A DNA stretch of 64,000 nucleotides from Rariglobus sp041662485 (GCA_041662485.1 JBAZSJ010000017.1:31993-95992), one strand, 5' to 3'; counted from the first letter of the stretch, positions 24,764-34,423 are shown. The notes: generated from the sequence alone by a model not told the origin. A program made the numbers and translations.

Positions 24764-26206
24764 TCAGGTCGTTCCCGGCATTGCGGTCGGGGCGACGCCG
24801 TCCCCGATGGGAGGGGGCGCGCACGGGGAGCGCCGGGCCTCGATGATGAGCCGCGTGCGCGCGGCTCGGGCGCGACTGATGGGATAGAGCCAGACGATGG
24901 CCAAGGCGATCACGACCACCGTCATCTGGATGGCGATCAACATGAGCCGCATGCGTTCCAGGACCGGTCCCTCCGGCGGATGAGAGGCGTCGACATAACC
25001 GGCGAGCTTGGGCAACGCCCCGGCCGCGACCAGGGTGGCCACGCCGACGATGCGGCCGAGAAAGCTGTTGACCGCGCTGTAGGCTCCCTCGCGACGCAGG
25101 CCGGTGTGGAGTTCGTCCTCGTCGCAGATGTCGGGCAGCATGGCGCCGAACATCAGCGCTGCGCAGGGCATGCCGACGGCGTCGATCGTCCAGGTGAGGA
25201 TCACCAGCCAAGGATGGGCGGGCCGCAGGGTGAAGGGGAGCAGGGAAAGTCCGAGCGCGAGGATCACGAGGCCGCAGAGGGCGGCCTCGCGCTTGCCCAG
25301 ATGCACGGAGAGCCAAAGGCCGAGCGGGATCGCCACCAGGTTGGAGCCCACCGTGACGCTTCCTCCCACGCCGCTGATGAGCGAGGCCAGCGCCTTGTCG
25401 CCGCCGCAGGCGTAGACGATGTGGACGTAGTTGCCCAGCAGCCCGACCACTCCGGTTCCGAAGGCCAGCAGCAGTTGCGCGCCAAGCACGATCAGGAATG
25501 GACGGTTGCGCAGGGTCGTGGCGAGCGCGCGCGCGATCGGGACCCGGGGCTGATGCACCTGGTCGCAGCGCCGTTCGCGGCAGAAAATCACCGTAAGCGC
25601 CCCGGCGCCGAGCACGACGCACGAGCCGAGCAGGCTCAGCCAGCGCACGCCGGTGATCTCGTCGCCGAAAATGTCGCGTTGGCAAAACCAGTAGAACCAG
25701 GCCGCGCAGAGCGTGCCGACGATGCCGATGTAGCCTTTCCAGGCGACGATGCGGGTGCGTTCGTCGTAGTTGGGGCTGAGCTCCATGCCGAGCGCCCCGT
25801 AGGGCACGGCGACGAGGGACTGGCAGGCGGCGATCAGGCTGGCGAAGACGGACACATAGGCGAACATTCCCCAGTCGCCGACTCGCGGGCACCACCAGAC
25901 CAGGGGCATGACCAGGGCGCCGAGCACCGCGCCCGCCGCGATGAACGGCCGGCGCCGCCCCCAGCGGGAAGAGAGGTTGTCCGACATGGCCCCGATGATC
26001 GCGTCGGCCACGGCCGCCAGTACGCGTGGCAGGGCCAATGCGATCCCGAGCAGCAGAGGATCCATCCCGAAGCCCAGGGTGAAAATGGGGATGGCGAGCG
26101 CCCCCACGATGTTGGCCAGGAAAAAGTCGCACAGACCTCCGGCGCCGTAGGCGATTTTTTCAGAGAGCGGCAGTTTCTCCTGGGGCGGGGTGTCGGATGG
26201 GGGCAT
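24764..26206 (-). CDS. GPH-family (MelB-like) sugar:cation symporter
   Basis: The 480-residue protein has about 12 membrane helices. It carries the MelB/GPH signature at its N-terminus (LPLSEKIAYGAGGLCDFFL) and the cytoplasmic-loop motif DNLSSRWGRRRPFIAAGA (about 81-98). A second-half loop has DICDEDELHTGLRREGAYSA, which matches the family's D-E-x-E-x-x-T-G-x-R-x-E-G. These carriers import glycosides or oligosaccharides with Na+ or H+. The ATG at 26206 gives MPPSDTPPQEKLPLSEKIAYG; an upstream in-frame ATG at 26356 adds 50 residues with no support. Gene order (symporter, then GH130) implies uptake of the phosphorylase substrate. Confidence 0.9.
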   Translation of the reverse strand: MPPSDTPPQEKLPLSEKIAYGAGGLCDFFLANIVGALAIPIFTLGFGMDPLLLGIALALPRVLAAVADAIIGAMSDNLSSRWGRRRPFIAAGAVLGALVMPLVWWCPRVGDWGMFAYVSVFASLIAACQSLVAVPYGALGMELSPNYDERTRIVAWKGYIGIVGTLCAAWFYWFCQRDIFGDEITGVRWLSLLGSCVVLGAGALTVIFCRERRCDQVHQPRVPIARALATTLRNRPFLIVLGAQLLLAFGTGVVGLLGNYVHIVYACGGDKALASLISGVGGSVTVGSNLVAIPLGLWLSVHLGKREAALCGLVILALGLSLLPFTLRPAHPWLVILTWTIDAVGMPCAALMFGAMLPDICDEDELHTGLRREGAYSAVNSFLGRIVGVATLVAAGALPKLAGYVDASHPPEGPVLERMRLMLIAIQMTVVVIALAIVWLYPISRARAARTRLIIEARRSPCAPPPIGDGVAPTAMPGTT

Positions 26207-26420
26207 GGGGACGAGGGACAAGCATAGCAGCGGGGGACCGGCGGGGCGTTTCAAATACGAGGGCGTGCCAATCGAACATTTTCGGGTGGTCGCCGCGAGG
26301 TTCACTTTTCGTGCGGACGGTAAATCAAACGCCTCCGGGGCGGTTTTGGCCCACACTGCGTCCCGGTCCGGAGCGTCCGCGTGACGGGGCCGGCCTTCTT
26401 CCTTTCACCCTCCCCTAAAC

Positions 26421-28496
26421 ATGTCCGCCTCCCCCGCCTCCCCCTCTCCCTCGATCTTGCGCCGGAGCCTGCGCGCGGCCGGCTGGTCGCTGGTGGCCGC
26501 GCTTGGCGCCGGCTCGCTGGCCTTGCTGGCGTTTGCCCGCGGCGAGCCGGTCAACGCCCTTTGGCTGGTCGTCGCCTCGGTCTGTGTCTTTGCCATCGCC
26601 TACCGCTTCCACTCGGCCTGGCTCATGGCCAAGGTATTGACCCTCGACGACACCCGGCCGACGCCGGCGGAGGTATATGAGGATGGCAAGGACTATGTCC
26701 GCACCCACCGTTGGGTTGTCTTTGGACATCACTTCGCGGCGATCGCCGGGCCGGGACCCTTGGTCGGGCCGGTGTTGGCTTCACAGTTCGGTTATCTGCC
26801 GGGCACCCTCTGGATATTGGTCGGCGCCACGCTGGGCGGCGCGGTGCATGATTCCATCGTGATGTTCTGTTCGCTGCGCCGCGGAGGCCGGTCGTTGGGG
26901 AGCATGATTCGAGACGAGGTCGGTCCCTTTGCCGGGGTTTTGGCTTTGTTCGGTTCGGTCGCGATCATGATCATCATTATCGCGGTGCTCGCCCTCGTCG
27001 TGGTGCGGGCGCTGGCGGAAAGTCCCTGGGGATTGTTCACGATTCTGGCGACCATGCCTCTGGCGATGCTCATGGGGTTGGGCATGCGGCACACCAAGAT
27101 CGGAGTCGTGGCCATCAGCATCTTTGGCGTGGTCGGGTTGATGTTGGCGGTTTGCGGCGGGCAATGGCTTCACGGCACCGCCCTTGAGCGATGGCTGACG
27201 CTTGATGGTCGCACGCTTGCCGTGGGCATCATGGCCTACGGGGTGATCGCCAGCGTGCTGCCGGTATGGCTGCTGCTGGCGCCCCGGGACTACCTGAGCA
27301 CGTTCATGAAAATCGGCGCGGTGGCGGTTCTGGGCGTGGCCATCGTGCTGCTGGCCCCGCCGCTGCGCATGCCGGCGCTCACCCGCTTCGTGGACGGCAC
27401 CGGACCGGTCTTCGCCGGCGCGGTTTTCCCGTTCTGTTTCATCACCATAGCGTGCGCGGCGATATCGGGGTTCCATGCGATCATCTCGTCGGGCACAACG
27501 CCCAAGATGCTCATGCGCGAGAGCGACATCCGGGTTGTCGGCTACGGGGCGATGGTCACGGAGATGCTGGTCGGCATCATGGCGCTGATCGCGGCGTGCG
27601 CCTTGGAGCCGGGCCAGTATTTCGCGATCAACATGCGCGGCGACGCCGAGACGGTGACCGCGGCGGTGACGCAGCTGGGCTTTCCGGTGACGGTATCCGA
27701 GATGCAGACGCTGGCGGCCGACGTGGGCGAGAAGACGATGATCGGCCGCACCGGCGGCGCGCCGACCTTCGCGGTGGGCATGGCCCACATGTTCGCCGGG
27801 GTGCTCGGCAGCAAGGCGGCCCTGGCGCTCTGGTATCACTTCGCGATCATGTTCGAGTCGTTGTTCATCCTCACCACGATCGACGCCGGCACGCGGGTGG
27901 GGCGCTTTCTCATGCAGGATTTGCTGGGGATGCTGTGGCGTCCGTTGGGGCGCACCGACTCGACGGCTGGAAATTGGGTGGCGACGCTCTTGTTCGTGTG
28001 CGCATGGGGGTGGTTTCTCTATCAAGGCGTGGTGGACCCGCTGGGGGGCATCAATTCGTTGTGGCCGATCTTCGGCGTAGCCAACCAGCTCCTCGCGGTA
28101 ATGGCGCTGGCGTTGGGAGTGACCGTTTTCATCAAGATGGGGCGCAATCGTTATCTGTGGGTTCCGTTGTTGCCCTTGGTCTGGCTGTTGGCGGTGACCA
28201 TGACCGCCGGCTGGCAAAAGATTTTTGCGGCGGATGCGCGTCTGGGCTTTTTGAGCGCGGCGCGGGTATTGCGCGAGAGGATCGCCGGGGGAGGCACGGT
28301 CGAGCAGTTGGCCGAGTGGCGGCATCTGGAGGTTAGCAACCTTGTGAACGCCGGGGTGACGGCGGTCTTCCTCGTCCTAGTTCTGTTGATCGTGGGCACC
28401 TGCGGACGCCTGTGGCTGCGCCTGCTTTCCGGCCGGGCGTCGTTGCGGATGCACGAAGACAACGTGCCGGTCGGCGACCGGGCCCGGGTGGCGTGA
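26421..28496 (+). CDS. cstA: CstA-family carbon starvation protein (pyruvate/peptide carrier)
   Basis: The 691-residue protein has about 15 membrane helices and the core CstA motifs: YRFHSAWLMAKVLTLDDTRP (about 54-73), VVFGHHFAAIAGPGPLVGPV (about 99-118), GATLGGAVHDSIVMF and the FCFITIACAAISGFHAIISS block (about 335-354). Members import pyruvate or peptides; both have been reported in other bacteria. It is divergent from the GPH symporter with a 214-bp gap. In this organism it may serve carbon scavenging. No small CstA partner protein (YbdD-like) is seen next to it. Confidence 0.93.
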   Translation: MSASPASPSPSILRRSLRAAGWSLVAALGAGSLALLAFARGEPVNALWLVVASVCVFAIAYRFHSAWLMAKVLTLDDTRPTPAEVYEDGKDYVRTHRWVVFGHHFAAIAGPGPLVGPVLASQFGYLPGTLWILVGATLGGAVHDSIVMFCSLRRGGRSLGSMIRDEVGPFAGVLALFGSVAIMIIIIAVLALVVVRALAESPWGLFTILATMPLAMLMGLGMRHTKIGVVAISIFGVVGLMLAVCGGQWLHGTALERWLTLDGRTLAVGIMAYGVIASVLPVWLLLAPRDYLSTFMKIGAVAVLGVAIVLLAPPLRMPALTRFVDGTGPVFAGAVFPFCFITIACAAISGFHAIISSGTTPKMLMRESDIRVVGYGAMVTEMLVGIMALIAACALEPGQYFAINMRGDAETVTAAVTQLGFPVTVSEMQTLAADVGEKTMIGRTGGAPTFAVGMAHMFAGVLGSKAALALWYHFAIMFESLFILTTIDAGTRVGRFLMQDLLGMLWRPLGRTDSTAGNWVATLLFVCAWGWFLYQGVVDPLGGINSLWPIFGVANQLLAVMALALGVTVFIKMGRNRYLWVPLLPLVWLLAVTMTAGWQKIFAADARLGFLSAARVLRERIAGGGTVEQLAEWRHLEVSNLVNAGVTAVFLVLVLLIVGTCGRLWLRLLSGRASLRMHEDNVPVGDRARVA

Positions 28497-28791
28497 TGTC
28501 ATGCCGGCGCCGTTTGCGTATCGTCGGGCGGCGCTGTGTTTCTGCCGGGGCGCTTGGTCTCGGCAAGGAACCCTCAGCATACGACCTTGTGCGATTGTCC
28601 AAGGCCAAGGGGAGAGGTTGACGGAGGAACGGCACCGTGACGAAGAACAGGTCTTTTAGCAGACGTTCACGGGACTTTACCTTTACGGATGGCATCACCG
28701 GGTCCATGCCAAGGGGCCCTTGGGCAAGATCGGGTGGCTCCGATCGGTATCTCATCTTCGCCTCAGCAACCGTTAATCCAGCTAGACTATC
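28497..28791. other. intergenic region, nothing recognised
   Basis: No gene, repeat or clear terminator is seen between cstA and the DUF3313 lipoprotein gene. The promoter of the lipoprotein gene presumably lies at its right end. Confidence 0.4.
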
Positions 28792-29532
28792 ATGACCACC
28801 ACCCCATCAAACACCGGCAGTCGTCGCCGTTTACTCGCCGCATTTTTAACCGCCGGCCTGCTGCTCGCCGGACTGACCGCCTGCAACACGACCCACCAGG
28901 TTCGGGAGACCGACAAGGATTTCTCGGGGTTTCTCGGCGACTATTCGCAGCTGAAGCCGGGCGCGGAAGGCCAGGCCAACTTTCTCTACGTTGACACAGC
29001 CGCCGACTGGAAAAACTACACCAAGATTTACATCAAGCCCGTCGAGCTCTGGAAGTCCGCCGATCCGGCCTCCAACCTCGGCTCGCTGGCGCCGGAAGAC
29101 CAGCAGATGCTCGTGAGCTACCTGCACACCTCGCTGGCGAATACGCTGGGCAAGGACTTCACCCTCGTTGACCGGGCCGGTCCCGGCGTGCTCGTGATCC
29201 ACGGCGCGATCACGGATGCGGGCAAATCGAAGGCGGTCATGAACGTGATTTCGAGCGTCGTTCCCGTCAGCATGGTCATCAGCGCGGGCAAGACCGCGCT
29301 CACCGGCAAAGGCAGCGGCGTCGGCGCGGTGTCGATCGAGGTCGAGTTTACCGACGGACAGACGGGGCGGCGGGTTGCGGCGATCGTGGACTCGCGGGCG
29401 GGCACGAAGGCGGTGCGCACCAAGTTCGACGGCACCTGGAGCGATGTTAAGATGTCGTTCGACTGGTGGGCGACGCAGGCGAACGCACGCCTGTTGAAGC
29501 TGAAGAGCGGCGCCATTCCCGTTCAGCAGTAA
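28792..29532 (+). CDS. DUF3313 family lipoprotein
   Basis: The 246-residue protein has a basic start, a hydrophobic stretch (AAFLTAGLLLAGL) and the lipobox LTAC with the lipidated Cys at residue 31. The body matches DUF3313: SGFLGDYSQLKPG (about 44-56), YKTIYIKPVELW-like sequence (KNYTKIYIKPVELWKSAD), GVLVIHGAITDAGKSK and VEVEFTDGQTGRRVAAIVD-like sequence near residue 185. It is predicted to sit in the outer membrane or periplasmic face; the function of the family is unknown. A strong hairpin terminator follows 29 bp after the stop. Confidence 0.85.
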   Translation: MTTTPSNTGSRRRLLAAFLTAGLLLAGLTACNTTHQVRETDKDFSGFLGDYSQLKPGAEGQANFLYVDTAADWKNYTKIYIKPVELWKSADPASNLGSLAPEDQQMLVSYLHTSLANTLGKDFTLVDRAGPGVLVIHGAITDAGKSKAVMNVISSVVPVSMVISAGKTALTGKGSGVGAVSIEVEFTDGQTGRRVAAIVDSRAGTKAVRTKFDGTWSDVKMSFDWWATQANARLLKLKSGAIPVQQ

Positions 29533-29561
29533 GCCGGCGAAGGCGCGGTTTTGGAATGCAG

Positions 29562-29586
29562 GCCCGACCGCTGGTCGGGCTTTTTC
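29562..29586 (+). terminator. Rho-independent terminator of the DUF3313 gene
   Basis: GCCCGACCGCTGGTCGGGC forms a 9-bp stem directly followed by TTTTT. A related second half (CCCGACCACCGGTCGGGTC) follows at about 29603, making a larger REP-like palindrome like the one at 51070-51127. Confidence 0.8.
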
Positions 29587-29784
29587 GCGCCAGCACCCAA
29601 GCAACCCGACCACCGGTCGGGTCTACACGAAGGCCGCAGCCGGTCTGAACGGGGTGGAACGCGTTGTCCTCTGTTGCGGTTGCGACGAAGCAGCTCCCAA
29701 ACCGGCGCGTTGGGGACAACACGCTCCACCCGCGGCGCTTTCCGGACGGTTCATTTGAAATGACCTGTTTACGGGCGCGGCGGT

Positions 29785-31224
29785 TCAGAAACTCAACCTG
29801 TAGCTGTAGGCGGCGCGGTCGGACGACGTCGTGAGCTCGCGCCATTTGGAGACCTGCCATGCGCTTGTGCTGAGGGTGTTGGCGAGGGACTCGTCGTAGT
29901 GGAAGTTTCCGTTGCCGACCATGTTGGCCTGGTTGCACACGATGGCGCCGTAGGTGTCGCCGTTGCCGTTGACGGTGACGTTGGCGTTGGGCGCGTAGAC
30001 GACGGCGGCGAGGTAGCCGTTGCCCTTGATGGCGATATCCTGCATGCCGACGGAAGCGGCGGTGGTGGCGGAGCGGGTGCCGTAGAGCTGAAAGGCGATG
30101 GGCTGGTTCGGGACGGAGGAGGTTCCGTTGACGACGCCGTTGCCCGCGATGGCGGTGTCGCCGGCGACATACAGGGTGAGGGTCGAGGTGGAGGGGATGT
30201 TGATCTCCGCGTTGCCGGTGGTCTTGACGGTCGTGCCGGTGGTGTTGGTCACGGTGATAACCACGTTGTAGCCGGCGGAGACGGCCACCTTGTCGCCGCC
30301 GGTCAAGCTGATGCTGGGGACGGAATAGTAATAGGTGGTTTTTCCGGATACCAGATCGACGGCACGGGGGAGAGTGGTGTTGCTGTTGATGGCCGCGATG
30401 GTGGTGGGGGTGGTGGTGGGGGCCGTGACGTCGGGGAAGTTGGTGGTGAAGTCGTAGGTGACGCGGGTGGGGTCGATGACGCCGTTGGCGGTGCCGTAGG
30501 GGCCGAGACGACCGGTGGCGCCGACGTCGATGGCATCGGCACTGCTGCCGCCCACGGCGGCGTAGCCGTAGACGTCGGCGTTGCCGACGGAGATGGAGGA
30601 GACCTGCACGGAGAGGCTGGCGATTTTGCCGGCGTCTTTGTCCACGCTGGAGGAATACGCGATGGCGGCGGTGGCGGCATTGGCGTCGGGATCGGAGCTC
30701 CAGCTGTCGATGGCGACGTTGCCCGTGAAGGTGAGGGAGTTTTTGGCGACAAGGCCGTTGGTGAAATAGGAGCGTTTGCTCATATATACCTCCGCTTGTT
30801 TGATGAGGGTGGTGCCGTCTCCCAGGGTGATGATGGCCTTGGCCACGGCGTGGGGGGCGGTGGCGCTGTTGTCTACCCAGACCTTGACCTGTCCTTTCAC
30901 GCCTTGGGAAAAGGAGTAATAGGTCGTGGAGGAGGGAAAGGTGCCCTGGTATTGGGTGGCGTAGCCGCTGCGGAGGGAGAAGCCGGCGGTGCCGGTGAAG
31001 GTGCTGTTGTTCAGACTCCAGAGAGCCTGCTCGAGGCCGGTGTCCACGAGGTTTTCGGCGGCGTTGCCGTAGAAGGAGCGGTTGGCCAGCCGCGCGGTCA
31101 TGATGGTAAGCTTGATGTAACTCGTGAGCGAGATCGCAATGAGCCCCGCGAAGAGGAGGGCCACGATGAGAACCGAGCCGCGTTTGGAGTGAGGGAGAGT
31201 GCGCATGGGAGGGCCCGGGTTCAT
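29785..31224 (-). CDS. PilX-like minor pseudopilin with large passenger domain (second cassette)
   Basis: The 479-residue protein has a PilX-type N-terminus (SKRGSVLIVALLFAGLIAIS, about 13-32) without the FTLxE motif. A long beta-rich body follows. Near the C-terminus it has AVVYAPNANVTVNGNGDTYG and HYDESLANTLS, a block shared with the paralogue at 32424. The pattern resembles DUF7305-type pseudopilin passengers. Its ATG overlaps the stop of the PilW-like gene (ATGA at 31221-31224). It closes the three-gene V-W-X cassette that duplicates 32424-34862. Function: probably a tip or cargo-like subunit of a type II secretion or type IV pilus-like fibre; this is inference from family and order. Confidence 0.82.
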   Translation of the reverse strand: MNPGPPMRTLPHSKRGSVLIVALLFAGLIAISLTSYIKLTIMTARLANRSFYGNAAENLVDTGLEQALWSLNNSTFTGTAGFSLRSGYATQYQGTFPSSTTYYSFSQGVKGQVKVWVDNSATAPHAVAKAIITLGDGTTLIKQAEVYMSKRSYFTNGLVAKNSLTFTGNVAIDSWSSDPDANAATAAIAYSSSVDKDAGKIASLSVQVSSISVGNADVYGYAAVGGSSADAIDVGATGRLGPYGTANGVIDPTRVTYDFTTNFPDVTAPTTTPTTIAAINSNTTLPRAVDLVSGKTTYYYSVPSISLTGGDKVAVSAGYNVVITVTNTTGTTVKTTGNAEINIPSTSTLTLYVAGDTAIAGNGVVNGTSSVPNQPIAFQLYGTRSATTAASVGMQDIAIKGNGYLAAVVYAPNANVTVNGNGDTYGAIVCNQANMVGNGNFHYDESLANTLSTSAWQVSKWRELTTSSDRAAYSYRLSF

Positions 31225-31847
31225 TTGTTGCGGAGGATGAAGCGCGCCGAGAGCACCTTGTTGGTGGCGGAGGCGACCGTGGTGCTGGTGCGTTTCAGGA
31301 TGAAGTTGATCTCGATCTGCTTGATTTCGGTGACGTTGCTGGCGGTGTTGGAGGTGAAGCCGCTGGCATAGCCGGTGGTGACGTAGCGGTAGTAGTTGAA
31401 GGGATTGGATCCGGTGATCTGCTCGACGCCGGTGAGCAGGACCGTGGTGGCGCTCGTGCCGGACGGAGTGTCAATGGGCGGGCCGGTGCGGCTGAAGGTG
31501 CCCGCCGTGCCGTCGAACGTGTAGGTGACGGAATAGGCGAGGGCCGTGCGGCTGGAGGAGGTGTCGGGGATCCTGAGCGTGACGCTGCTGGCGCCGTAGC
31601 TGGACACGGCGTAGGCGAGGCGGGATTCGCGGCTGAAGTATTCGAGGGCCTTGCGCGCCTTGGCTTCGAGCTGCGTGTAGTTTTGGGCGTTGGCTCCGCT
31701 GCGTCCCATCATCAGGAAGCTGGAGAGCACCCCGAGCATGAGGAAGGAGGCCAGCGCCATGCTGACCATGAGCTCGACCAAGGTGAAGGCGCGCCGGGCC
31801 TTCTCAGTGCGAGGTGTAGAAGAAATCCGAGAGGCCGTTTTGTGCAT
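31221..31847 (-). CDS. PilW-like prepilin-type protein (second cassette)
   Basis: The 208-residue protein has the class III signal RRAFTLVELMVSMALASFLM (about 19-38) and a variable beta-rich body ending LSARFILRNK. The same ending (SASYILRNK) occurs in its paralogue at 33818. The start overlaps the end of the PilV-like gene by 44 nt and its stop overlaps the PilX-like start, so the cassette is translated as a coupled unit. By order and domain it is the W (minor pseudopilin) member. The prepilin peptidase is not in the window. Confidence 0.85.
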   Translation of the reverse strand: MHKTASRISSTPRTEKARRAFTLVELMVSMALASFLMLGVLSSFLMMGRSGANAQNYTQLEAKARKALEYFSRESRLAYAVSSYGASSVTLRIPDTSSSRTALAYSVTYTFDGTAGTFSRTGPPIDTPSGTSATTVLLTGVEQITGSNPFNYYRYVTTGYASGFTSNTASNVTEIKQIEINFILKRTSTTVASATNKVLSARFILRNK

Positions 31848-32295
31848 AGCGGGTGGTGTAGGAGAGGGAGTGCGACTTGCCGTCCACGCCGGTCCAGGTT
31901 GCGGTGAGGGTGATGTCCTTCATGGTGCTGGCGAAGGGGGCGGCGGCGGAGGTGATGCTTTGCGCGCAGGTGCCCGCGCCGCCGGTGGAGGTGGTGAACC
32001 GGTTGATCTGGGCGGTTCTGGAGGAGGACACGTCGGGGACGAACGTGGTGTAGGCCACGGGGCCGCTGGTGGAGTCGGTGAGCTGGGACCACGTCAGCAG
32101 CCGGAGTTTTTCCATCTGGCTCTGGAGGATTTGCCCGGCGAGGGTGGTGTAGCGGGCGTTGTCGATGGCGCGGAAGCCGACCTGCAGGGTCGTGATCGAT
32201 CCGGCGATGGCGAGCGTCAGGACAAAGCCGGCCATGGCGACTTCCAGGATCGTGAATCCGGCGTCGCGTCGCCGGTTGAAAAAGCCTCGTTTCAT
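31804..32295 (-). CDS. PilV-like prepilin-type protein (second cassette)
   Basis: The 163-residue protein carries the cleavage motif DAGFTILEVAMAGFVLTLA (about 11-29). The conserved C-terminal half is MKDITLTATWTGVDGKSHSL and ends in DFFYTSH. The paralogue at 34398 ends DYFYTSH with MKEITLVATWRGYDGLSHTL, so the two are clear duplicates. It is the first gene of the second cassette, 128 bp after the stop of the PilX-like gene of the first cassette. Confidence 0.87.
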   Translation of the reverse strand: MKRGFFNRRRDAGFTILEVAMAGFVLTLAIAGSITTLQVGFRAIDNARYTTLAGQILQSQMEKLRLLTWSQLTDSTSGPVAYTTFVPDVSSSRTAQINRFTTSTGGAGTCAQSITSAAAPFASTMKDITLTATWTGVDGKSHSLSYTTRYAQNGLSDFFYTSH

Positions 32296-32423
32296 GCGCC
32301 CATGATAGGGCGGGAGCGGGAACCGGAGTTAGAGGCCAACAGGGGGTTTTTCGGGCCTGTCTTCCCTAAGTCCAAACGGGCGTATCCTGCCGGGGTGTCC
32401 TCAGAGGCCGGAAGTCACCCCTG

Positions 32424-33818
32424 TCACCAGCCCTGGAAATAGCCGAGGTAGGCGCTTTGTTCGGATGAGGTGGAAACCTCGCGCCACTTGGCGATGCCGT
32501 AGGGGGTGTCGGGGCCGTAGTTGGCGAGGGATTCGTCGTAGTGGTAGGCGGCGTTGCCGTTCAGCGTGATGTCATTGGCGACGACCGAGCCCATCATGTC
32601 GCCGTTGCCGTTGAGGGTCACGTTCGCGTTGGGTGCGTAGACGATGGCTTTCAGGGCGCCGTTGCCGGCGATCTGGATCGTCTGGCCGGCCACGCTTTGG
32701 TTGGTGCCCCAGAAGATGCAGGTGACGGGCTGGGTGTTGCTGTTGCCCAGGCCGTTGCCGGCGATTTTGATGTCTCCCTCGGCGTAGACGGTGAGGCTGG
32801 AACCCGAGGGAATGATGATGGAGGCGCTGCCGGTGACGCTGAGGGCGCTGGCCCCGGAACTGGCGGTGAGGATGAGGGTGACGTCGCCGAGGATGGTGAG
32901 GCTCTGTTTGCCGGTGAGGCTGATGCTGGTGATGCGCCAGCGCGTGGCCTGGCCGGCGGTGCCGAGGGTGGCGCCGACGGAAGCGATGGGCGTGCCGTCG
33001 GTCGGGGCGGTGACGGTGGGGAAGTCGGCGTTGAAATCCGTCGAGACGCGGCTGGGGTCGACGGCGACCCCGGCGGGGGTGTCGGCGCCCTGGATGGTGC
33101 CGTTGACGCCGACCTGCGGCTGGGCGCCGCCGGTGGCGACGTAGCCCCAGATGTTGGCCTGTTTGACGAGCACGGCGGTGTTGTCCACGGAGACGCTGGC
33201 CACGCTGCCGTGGTCGGTGCGCACGGCGTTCGAGTAGGGGATGGCGGCGGTGAGGGCGTCGTTGTCGGGGTCGGAATTCCAGCTGTCCACCGAGGCCACG
33301 GCGCCGTTGAAGACGATGGATTTTTTGGCGACGAGGGCGCTGGAGAAGTAGGAGCGGCGGCGCAGGGTGAGCTCGAGCATCTTCGAGACGGCGGGCTGTC
33401 CGGGCGGGCTGACGGAGGCGAGGGCGACGATCTTGGGGCTGACGCCGGAAGGCGCGTTGTAGCGGGTGACGTAGACCTTGACGGAGCCGGTGGTGTTGGA
33501 GCCGAAATCGAAGCCGGAAAATTTTTTCCAGGCGGCGGTCCCGTCGTTGGTCCAGCCGTCCCAGCCGTCGGAGTGGCCTCCGGCCACGCGGTTGAAGGAC
33601 CAGACGGCCTCCTCGGTGCCGGCCTCGGTGAGGTTGAGCGCGGCGTAATGGGTGAAGGTGCGCCGGGCCAGGCGGGAGGAGGTGAGGTTGAGATTGATGT
33701 AGCTTGCCAGTCCGACCGCGATCAGGGAGGCGAGAAGGAGCGCGACGATCAGCACGGAGCCCCGCCGCCGGGTGCGGGCCGGAAGCTTGAAACGGGAGAT
33801 GTGCGGGGGGCGGGACAT
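32424..33818 (-). CDS. PilX-like minor pseudopilin with large passenger domain (first cassette)
   Basis: The 464-residue protein has the PilX-type start RRRGSVLIVALLLASLIAVG (about 17-36), a long Ser/Thr/Gly-rich body and the C-terminal block AIVYAPNANVTLNGNGDMMG with HYDESLANYGPDTPYG and WREVSTSSEQSAY. The same blocks occur in the 29785 paralogue. Its ATG overlaps the TGA of the PilW-like gene (TGATG at 33816-33820). It is predicted to be exported with the pseudopilins upstream of it. The passenger differs between the two cassettes mainly in the middle, which suggests different cargo. Confidence 0.82.
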   Translation of the reverse strand: MSRPPHISRFKLPARTRRRGSVLIVALLLASLIAVGLASYINLNLTSSRLARRTFTHYAALNLTEAGTEEAVWSFNRVAGGHSDGWDGWTNDGTAAWKKFSGFDFGSNTTGSVKVYVTRYNAPSGVSPKIVALASVSPPGQPAVSKMLELTLRRRSYFSSALVAKKSIVFNGAVASVDSWNSDPDNDALTAAIPYSNAVRTDHGSVASVSVDNTAVLVKQANIWGYVATGGAQPQVGVNGTIQGADTPAGVAVDPSRVSTDFNADFPTVTAPTDGTPIASVGATLGTAGQATRWRITSISLTGKQSLTILGDVTLILTASSGASALSVTGSASIIIPSGSSLTVYAEGDIKIAGNGLGNSNTQPVTCIFWGTNQSVAGQTIQIAGNGALKAIVYAPNANVTLNGNGDMMGSVVANDITLNGNAAYHYDESLANYGPDTPYGIAKWREVSTSSEQSAYLGYFQGW

Positions 33819-34423
33819 CAGTTGCTCACCTTCTTGTTGCGAAGGATGTAGGAGGCGGAGACGGCGGCGTGGTTGGCGGCGACCGTGGTGGCGCCGGTGC
33901 GCGAGGAGCGAAAGGTGAGGCTGATCTGCTTGGTCTCAAGGTCGTTGGCGGCGGTGTTGTCGGAGACGCCGGCCTGCTCGAGCTTGTAACGCTGAAAGGC
34001 GAAGCCGGAGGAGACGTTGCGCACCAGCACCCGACGTGCCGCCGTCGAGGAGGAGTCGCCCGGCAGGCGGTAAAAGCAGCCGAAAGTCGCGCTGCCGGCC
34101 GTGGAGTCGTAGGCGTAGGTGATCTGCGTGGTGGCATTGGTGGAGGTGGGCAGGGTGAGCGTGATGCTCTGGGAACTGTTCCAGTGGACGTCGCTGGCCT
34201 GGCGCGCGTCCTGGGCGAAAACATCGAGCGCGTTGCCCGTCTCGTGCGACAGTTCGCTGTAGCTGGTGGCGCTGTAGCTGGTGCGGCCGACCATGAGAAA
34301 CGCGCTCAACACGCCGGCGAGCACGAAGGCCGACAACGAGGCCGCGATCATCACCTCGGCGAGGGTGAAGCCGGCGCGTCCCGGCCGGCGGCGGGATTTA
34401 GTGGCTCGTGTAGAAATAGTCAT
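33818..34423 (-). CDS. PilW-like prepilin-type protein (first cassette)
   Basis: The 201-residue protein has the prepilin signal RAGFTLAEVMIAASLSAFVL (about 15-34), a body with many Thr and Ser, and the ending VSASYILRNKKVSN. Its start lies inside the PilV-like gene (26-nt overlap) and its stop overlaps the PilX-like start. It is the W-type minor pseudopilin of the cassette next to the two-component genes. Confidence 0.85.
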   Translation of the reverse strand: MTISTRATKSRRRPGRAGFTLAEVMIAASLSAFVLAGVLSAFLMVGRTSYSATSYSELSHETGNALDVFAQDARQASDVHWNSSQSITLTLPTSTNATTQITYAYDSTAGSATFGCFYRLPGDSSSTAARRVLVRNVSSGFAFQRYKLEQAGVSDNTAANDLETKQISLTFRSSRTGATTVAANHAAVSASYILRNKKVSN

